DNA of 64,000 bases from Acinetobacter guillouiae CIP 63.46 (GTDB lineage Bacteria; Pseudomonadota; Gammaproteobacteria; Pseudomonadales; Moraxellaceae). Below, in pieces: positions 1 to 10,568 of the stretch. How positions within the stretch are numbered: the stretch's first letter is position 1; each line of letters begins with the position of its first letter. The notes beneath the pieces are model-generated. The model had not been told where the DNA came from, ran no database searches, and saw nothing but the letters and a program-made list of their open reading frames with translations. The translations under genes and the position numbers were made by a program. The DNA is taken from NCBI RefSeq assembly GCF_000368145.1, contig NZ_KB849283.1:1824324-1888323 (forward strand). The letters run 5' to 3'.

Positions 1-1609
1 AAATCACCCATTTCAAATTTAGGGTCTTTTGAATCAGGCGAATATAACCTTGTCTTAGATTTTCAAGTTTGCGATTAAACCATGTGGCCCAACGCATGGG
101 TTTAGGATTGGGTTTTAAAATAATGGCACAGAGTGCTGGAGTTAGGATCAATGCAACCAACAATGACAAGGCCATTGCCGCCACTAAGGTGATGGAGAAT
201 TGACGATAAATTACACCTGTCGAACCTGTAAAGAACGCCATCGGAATAAATACCGCCGTCAAAACTACGGTAATCCCGATCAAAGCTCCTGTCATTTCCT
301 GCATAGACTCGATAGATGCCTGTTTTGCAGTTAAGCCCTGCTCATGCATCAAACGTTCAACATTTTCCACCACCACAATGGCGTCATCGACCAACAGACC
401 AATTGCCAACACTAAGGCAAATAAAGTCAATGTGTTAATACTCATGCCCAGCACATTAAGTACCGCAAAAGTACCTAAAATCACAATCGGTACAGTAATG
501 GTTGGAACCAGCGTTGCACGCCAACTTTGTAGGAAAATAAACATGACCAGAACCACCAATACGATGGCTTCTAATAAGGTTTTGACCACTTCTTTAATTG
601 ATTCTTGCACAAACGGCGTGTTATCACGTGGATAAACAATCTTATAACCTTGAGGTAATTTTTCAGAAATCTTCGCCAATTCAGCTTTGATGAGTGCAGA
701 TGTTGCTAAAGCATTTGCACCAGAGGATAAAGAAATCCCCATGCCCGATGAAGGGTAACCATTAATGGTATTAAAAGACTGATAATTTTCTGCACCCAAC
801 TCAATACGCGCCACATCTTTTAAATAGATATAGCTACCATCTGTATTGGATTTAACAATAATATTTTTAAATTCGTCGACTGTTCTTAAACGTGAACCAG
901 CCGTGACTTTTGCATTTAAATATTGGTCAGCAGTTACTGGTAAATCACCGACGCCACCAGCTGCAACCTGTGTATTCTGTGCTTCTATTGCTGTGCGAAT
1001 ATCACTCGGCATCAATTGATATTGACGCAGTAAATTCGGATTCAGCCAAATTCGCATGGCGTATTGAGAGCCGAAAACATCAACTTCACCAATCCCTTCA
1101 ATCCGTGATAATTCTTGTTCTATATGATCAGATAAGTAGTCACCTAATTCGATATTGTTACTTTTACCTGTTTCATCATACAAGCCCACCACCATAAATG
1201 TATCGCCAAGTGATTTATTCACCGTTACACCTTGACGCTGTACATCATCTGGCAAGCGGTTCAGTACACCATTAATACTATTTTGTACTTGGACTTGTGC
1301 GGTATCTGGATCCGTTCCGTTTTCAAAACTGATACTAATTCTGGCACGACCAGATGAGTCACTACTCGAACTAAAATACAGCAGATTATCGATCCCTTTA
1401 ATTTGCTGCTCTAAAACCTGAGTAACACTCTCTTCAACAGTTTCAGCATCTGCACCTGTATAGGTTGTAGAAACACTAATCCTTGGCGGAGCAATATCTG
1501 GATATCGCTCTATCGGTAAATTCAAGACTGAAAATACGCCTAAAGCCATGACAATAATTGCAAGTACACAGGCAAAAATAGGACGTTGAATAAAAAATTT
1601 TGAGAGCAT
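1..1609 (-). CDS. RND-family multidrug efflux permease, N-terminal part (cut by window edge)
   Basis: Inner-membrane proton/drug antiporter of the AcrB/MexB (HAE1) family, which works with a membrane-fusion protein and an outer-membrane channel. About 536 residues are visible and the C-terminal half lies outside the window. The start MLSKFFIQRPIFA is the canonical first helix. The porter-domain motif SSSSDSSGRARI, the GSQYAMRIW segment and the paired proton-relay aspartates in GLLVDDAIVVVENVER (residues about 407-408, as in AcrB) are all present. The ATG at 1609 has no clear Shine-Dalgarno. The frame stays open upstream for 27 codons but holds no usual start codon. No membrane-fusion gene lies upstream, so that partner must be downstream or elsewhere. 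Substrate cannot be told from sequence. Confidence 0.93.
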   Translation of the reverse strand, partial: MLSKFFIQRPIFACVLAIIVMALGVFSVLNLPIERYPDIAPPRISVSTTYTGADAETVEESVTQVLEQQIKGIDNLLYFSSSSDSSGRARISISFENGTDPDTAQVQVQNSINGVLNRLPDDVQRQGVTVNKSLGDTFMVVGLYDETGKSNNIELGDYLSDHIEQELSRIEGIGEVDVFGSQYAMRIWLNPNLLRQYQLMPSDIRTAIEAQNTQVAAGGVGDLPVTADQYLNAKVTAGSRLRTVDEFKNIIVKSNTDGSYIYLKDVARIELGAENYQSFNTINGYPSSGMGISLSSGANALATSALIKAELAKISEKLPQGYKIVYPRDNTPFVQESIKEVVKTLLEAIVLVVLVMFIFLQSWRATLVPTITVPIVILGTFAVLNVLGMSINTLTLFALVLAIGLLVDDAIVVVENVERLMHEQGLTAKQASIESMQEMTGALIGITVVLTAVFIPMAFFTGSTGVIYRQFSITLVAAMALSLLVALILTPALCAIILKPNPKPMRWATWFNRKLENLRQGYIRLIQKTLNLKWVI

Positions 1610-1882
1610 CAGAGTAGGTTCTGCGTCAAAGGATTGAGGTAAAGTTGTTGTAGCAATTAAATCGACTTTATATGGATATTCTGTGACTTAAACTAAAAAC
1701 TCAAGGAAAAATAACAGAAAAGCGAATGATAAGTTTAAATATGAAGAAACTATGAAGAATTTTTTTCTTCTAGACATAAATCAACCAAAAGCATTTCATC
1801 AATTTTTCATCTTGATGTCATCACAGTGTCAATTTAACCACTTAGACTACAGCCAGTTTCCATATAAGAATTTGAGAAAAAT
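1610..1882. other. Divergent intergenic region between RND gene and glycerophosphodiesterase gene
   Basis: No gene is seen here. The region holds the divergent 5' ends of the efflux gene and the glycerophosphodiesterase gene. Its right end carries the Pho-box-like site listed separately. Confidence 0.6.
1815..1832 (+). promoter_or_regulatory. Candidate Pho box (PhoB site)
   Basis: Two TGTCA-type half sites in the 7-4-7 layout of a PhoB box: ATGTCAT, four bases, GTGTCAA. They lie about 50 bases before the ATG of the glycerophosphodiesterase gene. The consensus repeat is CTGTCAT, so there are one and two mismatches. The match is seen; PhoB control is inferred from the match and from the phosphate-scavenging role of the gene. 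Confidence 0.55.
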
Positions 1883-3031
1883 ATGATTAAAAATACTGGG
1901 TTAATGATCAGTATTATGGCGTTATTAACCGCTTGTAATGATGACGATAAAAAATCAGAAAACGTCACACCAGAATACAAAGAACCTAAGATCATTATTG
2001 TTGGTCACCGAGGGGCCAGTGCTTTACGCCCTGAACATACCCTTGAAAGTTATCAAAAAGCCATTGATGATGGTGCTGATTTTATTGAGCCAGATTTGGT
2101 ATCGACCAAAGATGGCGTATTGGTTGCACGCCATGAAAATGAAATTGGTGGTACAACCAATGTCAGCACATTCAGCCAATTTGCAGATCGTAAGAAAACA
2201 AAAATCATCGATGGGACATCATTAACGGGATGGTTTACAGAAGACTTTACTTTAAGTGAGTTAAATCAACTTAAAGCACGCGAGCGTATTCCAGCTTTAC
2301 GCCCGAACAATACCCAATACAATGATCAGTTGAATATCCCTACCCTTGAGCAAATTATTGAACTGGCGGAAAAAAATTATAAAAAAACCGGTAAAGTGGT
2401 TGGGCTCTATATTGAAACCAAGCACCCAACATATTTTCAAAAATTAAATTTAGCCATGGAAGATCCATTGCTTAAAACTTTGGCAAAGTACCAATATAGC
2501 CGTGAAATTGCGCCAATTTATCTACAATCATTTGAAGTCAATAATTTAAAGTACTTTAAAGACCAATTGACAGCACATAAAAGCTTAAAGCATGCCAAAA
2601 TTATTCAGCTTTATGATGATAAGAAAATCAGCCCAGCAGATTATGCCGCACAAGGGATTAAAACCACCTATGGCGATATGGCAACAGCACAAGGTTTAAA
2701 AGACGTCGCCAAATATGCTGATGGTGTAGGTCCATGGAAACCATATATTTTTAATGATAGCTATACTGCACCCTCTTCTTTCGTTACAGATGCACATGCT
2801 GTGAACTTAAAAGTCCATCCGTATACTTTCCGTCCTGAAAATAACTTCCTTGCCAACAATTTAAAATGTAGTACAGCTGAAGCAGATGCAGCCAAGCGTT
2901 GTGAAGCTGGAGCGAACAAAGAATATGAGATGTATTTTAAAGCTGGTGTGGATGGTGTATTTACCGATGATCCTGGTTTAGGTCGTAAAGCTTTAGATGC
3001 GTACTTAAAAGCCAATCCAAATATCAAGTAA
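1883..3031 (+). CDS. Glycerophosphodiester phosphodiesterase, lipoprotein (GlpQ-like)
   Basis: Hydrolyses glycerophosphodiesters to an alcohol and glycerol 3-phosphate, so it scavenges phosphate and carbon from degraded phospholipid. The 382 residues begin with a lipoprotein signal (LLTAC, Cys18), which places it in the periplasm or envelope. The GDPD signature is complete: GHRGAS (His42, Arg43), EPD (Glu69, Asp71) and the acid-base His84 in ARHEN. The C-terminal GVDGVFTDDP closes the TIM barrel. The ATG follows GAGAAA. A strong hairpin terminator follows. Glycerol 3-phosphate made here could feed GlpD, encoded 10 kb away. The Pho-box-like site upstream suggests phosphate control. The family call is firm; the exact substrate is not. 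Confidence 0.92.
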   Translation: MIKNTGLMISIMALLTACNDDDKKSENVTPEYKEPKIIIVGHRGASALRPEHTLESYQKAIDDGADFIEPDLVSTKDGVLVARHENEIGGTTNVSTFSQFADRKKTKIIDGTSLTGWFTEDFTLSELNQLKARERIPALRPNNTQYNDQLNIPTLEQIIELAEKNYKKTGKVVGLYIETKHPTYFQKLNLAMEDPLLKTLAKYQYSREIAPIYLQSFEVNNLKYFKDQLTAHKSLKHAKIIQLYDDKKISPADYAAQGIKTTYGDMATAQGLKDVAKYADGVGPWKPYIFNDSYTAPSSFVTDAHAVNLKVHPYTFRPENNFLANNLKCSTAEADAAKRCEAGANKEYEMYFKAGVDGVFTDDPGLGRKALDAYLKANPNIK

Positions 3032-3046
3032 CAGCTGATTTATTCA

Positions 3047-3087
3047 AAAAAATTAAGCAAACGATTCAACTGTTTGCTTAATTTTTT
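3047..3087 (+). terminator. Rho-independent terminator after the glycerophosphodiesterase gene
   Basis: A 16-bp perfect inverted repeat (AATTAAGCAAAC core) with a 9-base loop, ending in a run of six T. Confidence 0.85.
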
Positions 3088-3172
3088 CTAAACTTGGTGT
3101 TTTTTGTTTAAAATTAATCCCAATTTAAGTTTAGAATAATACACTTCTTAAAAACTTTAGCTGCTTTGATTT

Positions 3173-3547
3173 ATGAGTGATTATTCTCCATTTAAGGGTA
3201 CGACGGGTTTCAAACGCATTCTCAATGCAACAGGCTATTCTTTAGCAGGATTTAAAGCTGCATACCAAAATGAAGCGGCTTTCCGTCAAATTGTTTGGAT
3301 TAATATCGTTTTAATTCCGATTACATTCTTTGTTGATGTCTCTTCTGTTGAACAAGCAGTGATGATAGGTGTCTGCTTATTGGCAATCATTGTAGAATTG
3401 TTTAATTCAGCATTAGAAGCTGTAGTTGATCGTGTTTCTTTAGAACGTCATCCACTCTCTAAAAATGCCAAAGATATGGGAAGTGCCGCACAGTTCGTAG
3501 CTCAGGCGATTATTTTCTTTACCTGGATCATTATTCTTTTTAGGTAA
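3173..3547 (+). CDS. dgkA: Diacylglycerol kinase (prokaryotic, integral membrane)
   Basis: Phosphorylates diacylglycerol to phosphatidic acid in the inner membrane, recycling the diacylglycerol left by envelope glycan modification. At 124 residues it matches the usual length of about 122. The N-terminal amphipathic part with NEAAFRQ is followed by three membrane segments. The catalytic signature ELFNSALEAVVDRVS holds Glu75, Asn78 and Glu82, matching the active-site residues of E. coli DgkA. It is a single gene, convergent with the lipoprotein gene that follows. Confidence 0.95.
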   Translation: MSDYSPFKGTTGFKRILNATGYSLAGFKAAYQNEAAFRQIVWINIVLIPITFFVDVSSVEQAVMIGVCLLAIIVELFNSALEAVVDRVSLERHPLSKNAKDMGSAAQFVAQAIIFFTWIIILFR

Positions 3548-3759
3548 GTATTCTTTCTAGATCAAATAACCTTTTTATCTAAGTTATTCTTTTAAAAAAA
3601 ATTAGAGAGCATAGTGACATTCCACCACAGGTAAAATGTCAATCCATAAAAATTTATAACAGCCTAATTTTGCTTTACTGCGCTACTCCAGTCTAAGCAC
3701 CACGACATTTTAACTCGAACAGCGACTTTCAGTTTAAAGTTATCTCTATAAATAATTGA

Positions 3760-4098
3760 TTAAAGTGATGGTTTTGGAATTGGGATATTCTTGTCAATTT
3801 TGCCAGGTCGATTGAGATGCATAGAACAATCGCTATATCCCCATTTGGTGACCTTGCCTTGTTCAAACATAAATTTCCTTGTACAAGCATTCCAGCCATC
3901 GTTATATGAAATAATTTTTGCATCATTTGGGAGTGCATAGCTTCTATACGGTGGGCCCCATTTACTGATCAGTTCTTCTTCTGTACTCCCCACCCAAGAC
4001 TGCATCAAATCATTTCTTGTTTCGGGTCTTTGCCCCATGATACTTAAACATCCCGTTAGCATCTGGGTGATTGCAATAATGAAGATTAATCTTTTCAT
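3760..4098 (-). CDS. Small SmpA/OmlA-like lipoprotein of unknown role
   Basis: A 112-residue lipoprotein. The start chosen is the ATG at 4098, which has an ideal GAGGAG seven bases upstream and gives MKRLIFIIAITQMLTGC with the lipobox Cys at 17. A longer reading to 4212 lacks a ribosome site and would bury the signal. The mature part (WVGSTEEELISKWGPPYRSY, then a two-Cys tail around CTRKFMFEQGKVTKWGYSDC) looks like the small SmpA/BamE-type fold, in which a W-G-x-P turn follows a helix. That resemblance is by eye. It follows groEL on the same strand but is separated from it by a terminator. Confidence 0.75.
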   Translation of the reverse strand: MKRLIFIIAITQMLTGCLSIMGQRPETRNDLMQSWVGSTEEELISKWGPPYRSYALPNDAKIISYNDGWNACTRKFMFEQGKVTKWGYSDCSMHLNRPGKIDKNIPIPKPSL

Positions 4099-4197
4099 TT
4101 TAGTTCTCCTCAGTTTTCGTGTTGTATTTATATTTACCGAACAGTACAAAAGCATAATAAAAAATATACAAAAAGACAAGGATGAAACAACTTGCAT

Positions 4198-4229
4198 AAA
4201 AAATCCCCGCATAAAGCGAGGATTTTTTT
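4198..4229 (-). terminator. Terminator after groEL
   Basis: Stem of about 13 bp (AATCC.CGC) with a 5-base loop and T runs on both strands. It ends the groES-groEL transcript and could also act from the other side. Confidence 0.8.
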
Positions 4230-4248
4230 GATCTGGTTCGAAACGATA

Positions 4249-5901
<1,653 letters not shown>

Positions 5902-5961
5902 TTATAAATTTTAAATTTTGACCAATATTTTTGGATGAAAACCCATCTCGACAGCAGAAGA

Positions 5962-6252
5962 TTAACCTTCCAATACCGCTAAAATGTCAGATTCTTTCAT
6001 CACAAGAAGTTCTTCACCATCAACTTTAACTTTAGTACCTGCATAAGCACCAAACAGTACGTTATCGCCAACTTTAACGTCTAAAGCGCGTACACCGTTA
6101 TCAGTGATTTTGCCATTACCTACAGCAAGAATTTCACCTTGAGCAGGCTGTTCAGCTGCAGAAGTACTTAAAATCAAACCACCTGCTGTTTTAGTTTCTT
6201 TTTCAACACGGCGGATCACAACGTTGTCATGTAAAGGACGAATCTTGCTCAT
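5962..6252 (-). CDS. groES: Co-chaperonin GroES (Hsp10)
   Basis: Seven-subunit lid of the GroEL chamber. The start is taken at 6252 ([15 protein letters not shown], 96 residues), where GGAG stands seven bases upstream. A frame-open extension of six residues (MSMELE) reads through that ribosome site and is not expected to be translated. The mobile-loop region ([16 protein letters not shown]) and the C-terminal [22 protein letters not shown] are typical. First gene of the groES-groEL operon. Confidence 0.98.
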   Translation of the reverse strand: MSKIRPLHDNVVIRRVEKETKTAGGLILSTSAAEQPAQGEILAVGNGKITDNGVRALDVKVGDNVLFGAYAGTKVKVDGEELLVMKESDILAVLEG

Positions 6253-6348
6253 TTCTAACTCCATAGACATTTTAAAATGTCATTGATTACTCAGCGAAGA
6301 TGACTTCTTATTCCTAGGTCATCGACAAAATATTTGTATGTCACATTT

Positions 6349-6374
6349 GTGGGGATGGAAATAAACGCTTCAAG
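6349..6374 (-). promoter_or_regulatory. Sigma-32 heat-shock promoter of groES-groEL
   Basis: On the minus strand, CTTGAA is followed by 14 bases and CCCCACA. Both hexamers and the spacing fit the RpoH consensus and look very like the E. coli groE promoter, including the CCCC just before CTTGAA. It lies about 100 bases before the groES ATG. No CIRCE inverted repeat was seen, so control is probably by sigma-32 alone. Confidence 0.9.
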
Positions 6375-6425
6375 GGGAAAACGAAAAAAAATTTATTTAA
6401 TTTGTATGTTTTTTCTTCTTTTGTA

Positions 6426-7214
6426 TCAAATCATGTCTAATTCAGAATTTTTTACCGCAGTTTTGGCAATAAATTCCTGTAATTGTTCATCAAAAAAATA
6501 ATGTTCAAAGCGCCCATCTTGATGAATCACATTAAAGCTATTGGGTATATTTTTATGCAAACGTCGAGAAACTGCTGTACCCGCATGAACCTCATAAACT
6601 GGTTGTTTTAAATTTAGCGCAAAGGCTTGATTCAGATCATAGACCGCAACTAAATGTAAATGACCATGCAATAAAGCATACAGTTGATGTTGTCCCCATT
6701 CTTTAATGGCAAACTGCCCTAAAGCTGGACAATCCTTTAAGTGATGGTCTTCATTAGAGGTATAAAAAGGTTGATGACTAACGATTATTTTTAATTTATT
6801 TTTCGGTGCATTAGCCAACAACTGATTTACATTTTGAATTTGCTCAAATGAAATATGTCCGCGTGTATGATAACGGCGACGAATACTGTTCATGCCAATT
6901 AAATAAAAATGCTCTGTAAATAAGGTGCGTTCTAAACTGCCAAAGAACAGTTGATATAAGCCAAATGGTCTAAAGGCACGATTCCAAACATGATACAAAG
7001 GAATATCATGGTTGCCAGGCACCACAAAATAAGGGATGTTTAGTGATTCTAAAAACTGCTTACATGCATAGAATTCTTTAAATTTAGCACGTTGAGTTAA
7101 ATCACCGCTCACCACAACCACTTCTGGTTTATGCACAGCACAAAACTTTTGAATCGCCCGTATACACTCTGGACGCTCAGTACCAAAATGTAGATCAGAC
7201 AGATGCAATAACAT
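6426..7214 (-). CDS. Calcineurin-like metallophosphoesterase
   Basis: A 262-residue enzyme of the calcineurin-like phosphoesterase superfamily with the full set of metal ligands in order: DLHFG (Asp7, His9), GDLTQR, GNHD, SHQPF and HGHLH. The layout resembles CpdA/YfcE-type cytosolic phosphodiesterases, but the substrate cannot be inferred. Its ATG lies 20 bases inside the end of the lipid-kinase gene, so the two are translationally coupled and probably act on related lipid or nucleotide phosphates. That last point is inference. Confidence 0.85.
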   Translation of the reverse strand: MLLHLSDLHFGTERPECIRAIQKFCAVHKPEVVVVSGDLTQRAKFKEFYACKQFLESLNIPYFVVPGNHDIPLYHVWNRAFRPFGLYQLFFGSLERTLFTEHFYLIGMNSIRRRYHTRGHISFEQIQNVNQLLANAPKNKLKIIVSHQPFYTSNEDHHLKDCPALGQFAIKEWGQHQLYALLHGHLHLVAVYDLNQAFALNLKQPVYEVHAGTAVSRRLHKNIPNSFNVIHQDGRFEHYFFDEQLQEFIAKTAVKNSELDMI

Positions 7215-8133
7215 GCGGCACCATAATTTTTAAAGCATTTTTTTCTACGTGTAAGGTTAATGGGGTCGTCATTGAAACAATTTCTCCATCGACAGCAACG
7301 GTCAGTTTAGGCTTTTTTGAATAGACAATGACTTTTTGTGCACCAAAACTATACACATCGGAAGCGTTTTCCAATTTTCCACGAATGGTTTGAAACAAGG
7401 TTTTAAATAAAGTGGCTTTATCCCCTTTGGCGATCACTACACCGGCAATTTCCCCCACCTCTGCACATTTCGAAATTTTTAAATTCAATTCTTTTAATTG
7501 CAGTTGATTATTACCAAAAAAAATCAGTGGTGTTTTTACAGGATACTTTTGCCCATCTACTTCGATCTCTAATTTGAGTTCTTTACGATCACGAATCAGT
7601 ACATCCAAACCAGACGTATACGCATTTAAAGGAAAGCGTCCAAACCGACGATTATATTCTTCGCGTTTTTTAATAAACAAAGGATATAAACCTAAACTGG
7701 CATTATTTAAATAAATTTGATCGTTGATACAGGCCACATGTGATGCACGCGGCTCCCCTGTGGCAATCACATTGGCTGCTTCTAAAATATTCAAGGGGAT
7801 ATGTAGAACACGCGCCACATAATTAAAAGTACCCAAAGGTAGTATTCCCATAGGAATTTTTTGCTTTAACATTTGCGAGGCGACTGCATTCAACGTACCA
7901 TCACCACCAGCAGCGACAATGACACCACAATCTAAGTATTGTGCATGACGTTGAAAGATTTTTTGCATCAGGGTTTTTATATCAGGCTCTGAACCAATAT
8001 CAAAAACTTGAATTTCAAAACCATGTGAGGTCCAGATGGTCATGAGTTTTTCATAAATATCATCTTTCTGATTGGCATGAAAACCTGACTTTTCATTGTA
8101 AATCATTGAAAGAGGCTTGAGTTCTGTGTCCAT
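7195..8133 (-). CDS. YegS/BmrU-type lipid kinase (diacylglycerol kinase catalytic domain)
   Basis: A 312-residue soluble lipid kinase. The nucleotide-binding motif AAGGDGTLNAVASQ (about residues 75-88) and the downstream GTFNYVAR mark the DAGK catalytic domain of the YegS/NAD-kinase fold. The C-terminal beta-sandwich ends with VAVDGEIV, also typical. It phosphorylates a membrane lipid whose identity is unknown, and is unrelated to the integral-membrane DgkA encoded 4 kb away. It overlaps the phosphoesterase gene by 20 bases, forming a two-gene operon. Confidence 0.85.
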   Translation of the reverse strand: MDTELKPLSMIYNEKSGFHANQKDDIYEKLMTIWTSHGFEIQVFDIGSEPDIKTLMQKIFQRHAQYLDCGVIVAAGGDGTLNAVASQMLKQKIPMGILPLGTFNYVARVLHIPLNILEAANVIATGEPRASHVACINDQIYLNNASLGLYPLFIKKREEYNRRFGRFPLNAYTSGLDVLIRDRKELKLEIEVDGQKYPVKTPLIFFGNNQLQLKELNLKISKCAEVGEIAGVVIAKGDKATLFKTLFQTIRGKLENASDVYSFGAQKVIVYSKKPKLTVAVDGEIVSMTTPLTLHVEKNALKIMVPHVIASV

Positions 8134-8540
8134 AAGCTTGATTATTTTGAAGTATTTGCACTAATTTCGTCGATTTTCTAAACAAATAAAAGCACCTTTA
8201 TGTAAAATTCGAATTATGCCCATTTATTAAATCAATAATTAATTTAGTAAATCTTATAATTTCAACTTATTGTAAACTATTATTATTTACAATTAAAATA
8301 CCCTACATTCTATTTAAAAATACCAATAAAAATCAAACAATAATCCATGTTAGACAATACAAATCAAGCACTTAGTGAAAATTCGAGCATTGCTATCTTT
8401 TAAGCCTTTAGTCTTATTTTTTTTATGAATATATGTTTTAATACCACCACTTTTTTTCATACTTAAATTTGAATGTAGTATCCCTTCATTCAGATTATTA
8501 TTTGTACACAAAATTGTACATATTTTAGATAGGCCTCACC
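8134..8540. other. Divergent intergenic region before pckG
   Basis: About 400 very AT-rich bases between the divergent lipid kinase and pckG genes. No gene is seen. It must hold both promoters. The only marked element is a pair of TTGTACA repeats at 8502-8508 and 8514-8520, spaced by 12 bases, just before pckG. Confidence 0.6.
8502..8520 (+). promoter_or_regulatory. TTGTACA repeat pair before pckG (possible operator)
   Basis: Two copies of TTGTACA with a 12-base period. Each contains the palindrome TGTACA. They end 20 bases before the pckG ATG, where a regulator could block or assist initiation. The regulator is unknown; this is a pattern observation only. Confidence 0.35.
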
Positions 8541-10373
8541 ATGACCCAAGTGAACGCACCAGAATTCGTTCGTCATCCCAAGCTCATTGCATGGGTTGAA
8601 GAAATTGCTAAATTAACTAAACCTGCAAAAATTGAATGGTGTGACGGAAGCGAAGAAGAGAATCAACGTTATATCGACTTGATGATCGCTAACGGCACTA
8701 TGCAAGCGTTGAACCAAGAAAAACATCCTGGTTCTTATTTAGCGAATTCTGATCCGTCTGACGTAGCGCGTGTTGAAGGTCGTACATACATCTGCTCTGA
8801 AAAACAAGAAGATGCTGGTGCGACAAACAACTGGGAAGCTCCTGCTGAGATGCGTACTCGCCTTAACGGTTTGTTTGATGGTGCAATGCAAGGACGTACC
8901 ATGTACGTGGTTCCATTCTCTATGGGTCCATTAGGTTCTCACATTGCTCACATCGGTATCGAAATTACAGATTCTCCTTATGTTGCTGTAAGTATGCGTA
9001 AAATGGCTCGTATGGGTAAAGCTGTTTATGACGTACTGGGTACAGATGGCGACTATGTTCCTTGCGTACATACTGTTGGCGCTCCGCTGGCTGAAGGTCA
9101 AAAAGATGTTGCATGGCCTTGTAACCCAGAAAAATATATCGTGCATTATCCAGAAACGCGTGAGATCTGGTCTTACGGTTCAGGATACGGCGGTAACGCA
9201 TTATTGGGTAAAAAATGCCTTGCTTTACGTATTGCATCATCTATGGGTCGTCAACAAGGCTGGTTAGCTGAACACATGTTGATCCTTGGTGTGACTAATC
9301 CACAAGGTGAGAAACACTATATTGCAGCAGCATTCCCATCTGCATGTGGTAAAACCAACTTTGCGATGTTGATTCCACCTGCAGGTTATGAAGGTTGGAA
9401 AATTGAAACTGTAGGTGACGATATTGCTTGGATCAAACCAGGTGAAGATGGTCGCTTATATGCAATCAACCCTGAAGCTGGTTTCTTTGGTGTCGCACCT
9501 GGTACAAACATCAAAACAAATCCAAACTGTATGGCGACACTTCACAAAGATGTCATCTATACAAACGTTGCTGTAACAGAAGATGGCGACGTATGGTGGG
9601 AAGGTTTAACCAAAGAAGCGCCTGCTAACTTGACCAACTGGAAAGGCCAACCGCATGTTGCTGGTGAAAAAGCAGCACATCCAAATGCGCGTTTCACCGT
9701 TGCAGCGGGTCAATGCCCTTCTATTGATGCTGACTGGGAAAATCCAGCTGGCGTACCAATTTCTGCGTTCATCTTCGGTGGTCGCCGTGCAGATACAGTA
9801 CCTTTAATCTCAGAAGCTTTTGACTGGGTTGATGGTGTTTATAAAGCAGCAACGATGGGTTCTGAAACAACTGCAGCTGCAGTAGGTCAACAAGGTGTTG
9901 TACGCCGTGACCCATTTGCAATGCTTCCATTTGCTGGCTATAACATGGCTGACTATTTCTCTCATTGGTTAGAAATGGGTGAAGAAGTTGGTGCTAAAGC
10001 GAAAGCTGCAGGCAATAAACTTCCTGGCATTTATAACGTAAACTGGTTCCGTCGCGATGCTGAAGGCAACTTTGTATGGCCTGGTTTTGGTCAAAACATG
10101 CGTGTGCTTGAGTGGATCATTGACCGTTGTGAAGGTCGTGCTGAAGCAGTGGAAACACCAATTGGTTTTGTTCCAACCTATGAGCAATTGAACTGGACAG
10201 GTTCTGACTTCACTAAAGATCAATTTAATCTTGTGACTTCTCAAAACAAAGATCAATGGATCAAAGAGATTGAGAGCCACACTGAGTTATTTGATAAACT
10301 TGGTGAGCGCTTACCAGCTGCACTTAAAACTCGTCAAAATGAGCTTTTAGAGGCTGTTAAAAAATCTGCTTAA
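8541..10373 (+). CDS. pckG: Phosphoenolpyruvate carboxykinase (GTP)
   Basis: Converts oxaloacetate and GTP to phosphoenolpyruvate, CO2 and GDP, the first committed step of gluconeogenesis. The 610 residues fit the GTP-dependent family and not the shorter ATP-dependent one. Motifs seen are the phosphate-binding loop [13 protein letters not shown] (about residues 263-275), the mobile metal/substrate region ETVGDDIAW, and the [13 protein letters not shown] segment near 415. The start [14 protein letters not shown] is natural. It is a single-gene unit with its own terminator. Acinetobacter lives on organic acids, so this enzyme is expected to be heavily used. Confidence 0.97.
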   Translation: MTQVNAPEFVRHPKLIAWVEEIAKLTKPAKIEWCDGSEEENQRYIDLMIANGTMQALNQEKHPGSYLANSDPSDVARVEGRTYICSEKQEDAGATNNWEAPAEMRTRLNGLFDGAMQGRTMYVVPFSMGPLGSHIAHIGIEITDSPYVAVSMRKMARMGKAVYDVLGTDGDYVPCVHTVGAPLAEGQKDVAWPCNPEKYIVHYPETREIWSYGSGYGGNALLGKKCLALRIASSMGRQQGWLAEHMLILGVTNPQGEKHYIAAAFPSACGKTNFAMLIPPAGYEGWKIETVGDDIAWIKPGEDGRLYAINPEAGFFGVAPGTNIKTNPNCMATLHKDVIYTNVAVTEDGDVWWEGLTKEAPANLTNWKGQPHVAGEKAAHPNARFTVAAGQCPSIDADWENPAGVPISAFIFGGRRADTVPLISEAFDWVDGVYKAATMGSETTAAAVGQQGVVRRDPFAMLPFAGYNMADYFSHWLEMGEEVGAKAKAAGNKLPGIYNVNWFRRDAEGNFVWPGFGQNMRVLEWIIDRCEGRAEAVETPIGFVPTYEQLNWTGSDFTKDQFNLVTSQNKDQWIKEIESHTELFDKLGERLPAALKTRQNELLEAVKKSA

Positions 10374-10394
10374 TCGCTAAAAATTAAGTCATAC

Positions 10395-10423
10395 AAAAAG
10401 ACCGCTACATAGCGGTCTTTTTT
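10395..10423 (+). terminator. Terminator of pckG
   Basis: 12-bp stem AAAAAGACCGCT, four-base loop, and its complement running into T8. Confidence 0.9.
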
Positions 10424-10568
10424 GCTTAATGTGAACCAGTTCACTTTATCATTTAAGTATTTATTACAATTATGTAATAAAAATACAAATGATTACTGTT
10501 TCCATGTACAAAATTCATATTTTCTCTATAATTCAAACATTACTTTATTTTATTGATTTTTTTTAATC

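Noticed and set aside
3615-3641. TGACATT...AATGTCA dyad after dgkA
   Set aside because: No T run, wide loop; not a terminator and no regulator is suggested.
4037-4231. Frame antisense to the lipoprotein and terminator
   Set aside because: Shadow of the real gene; crosses the groEL terminator.
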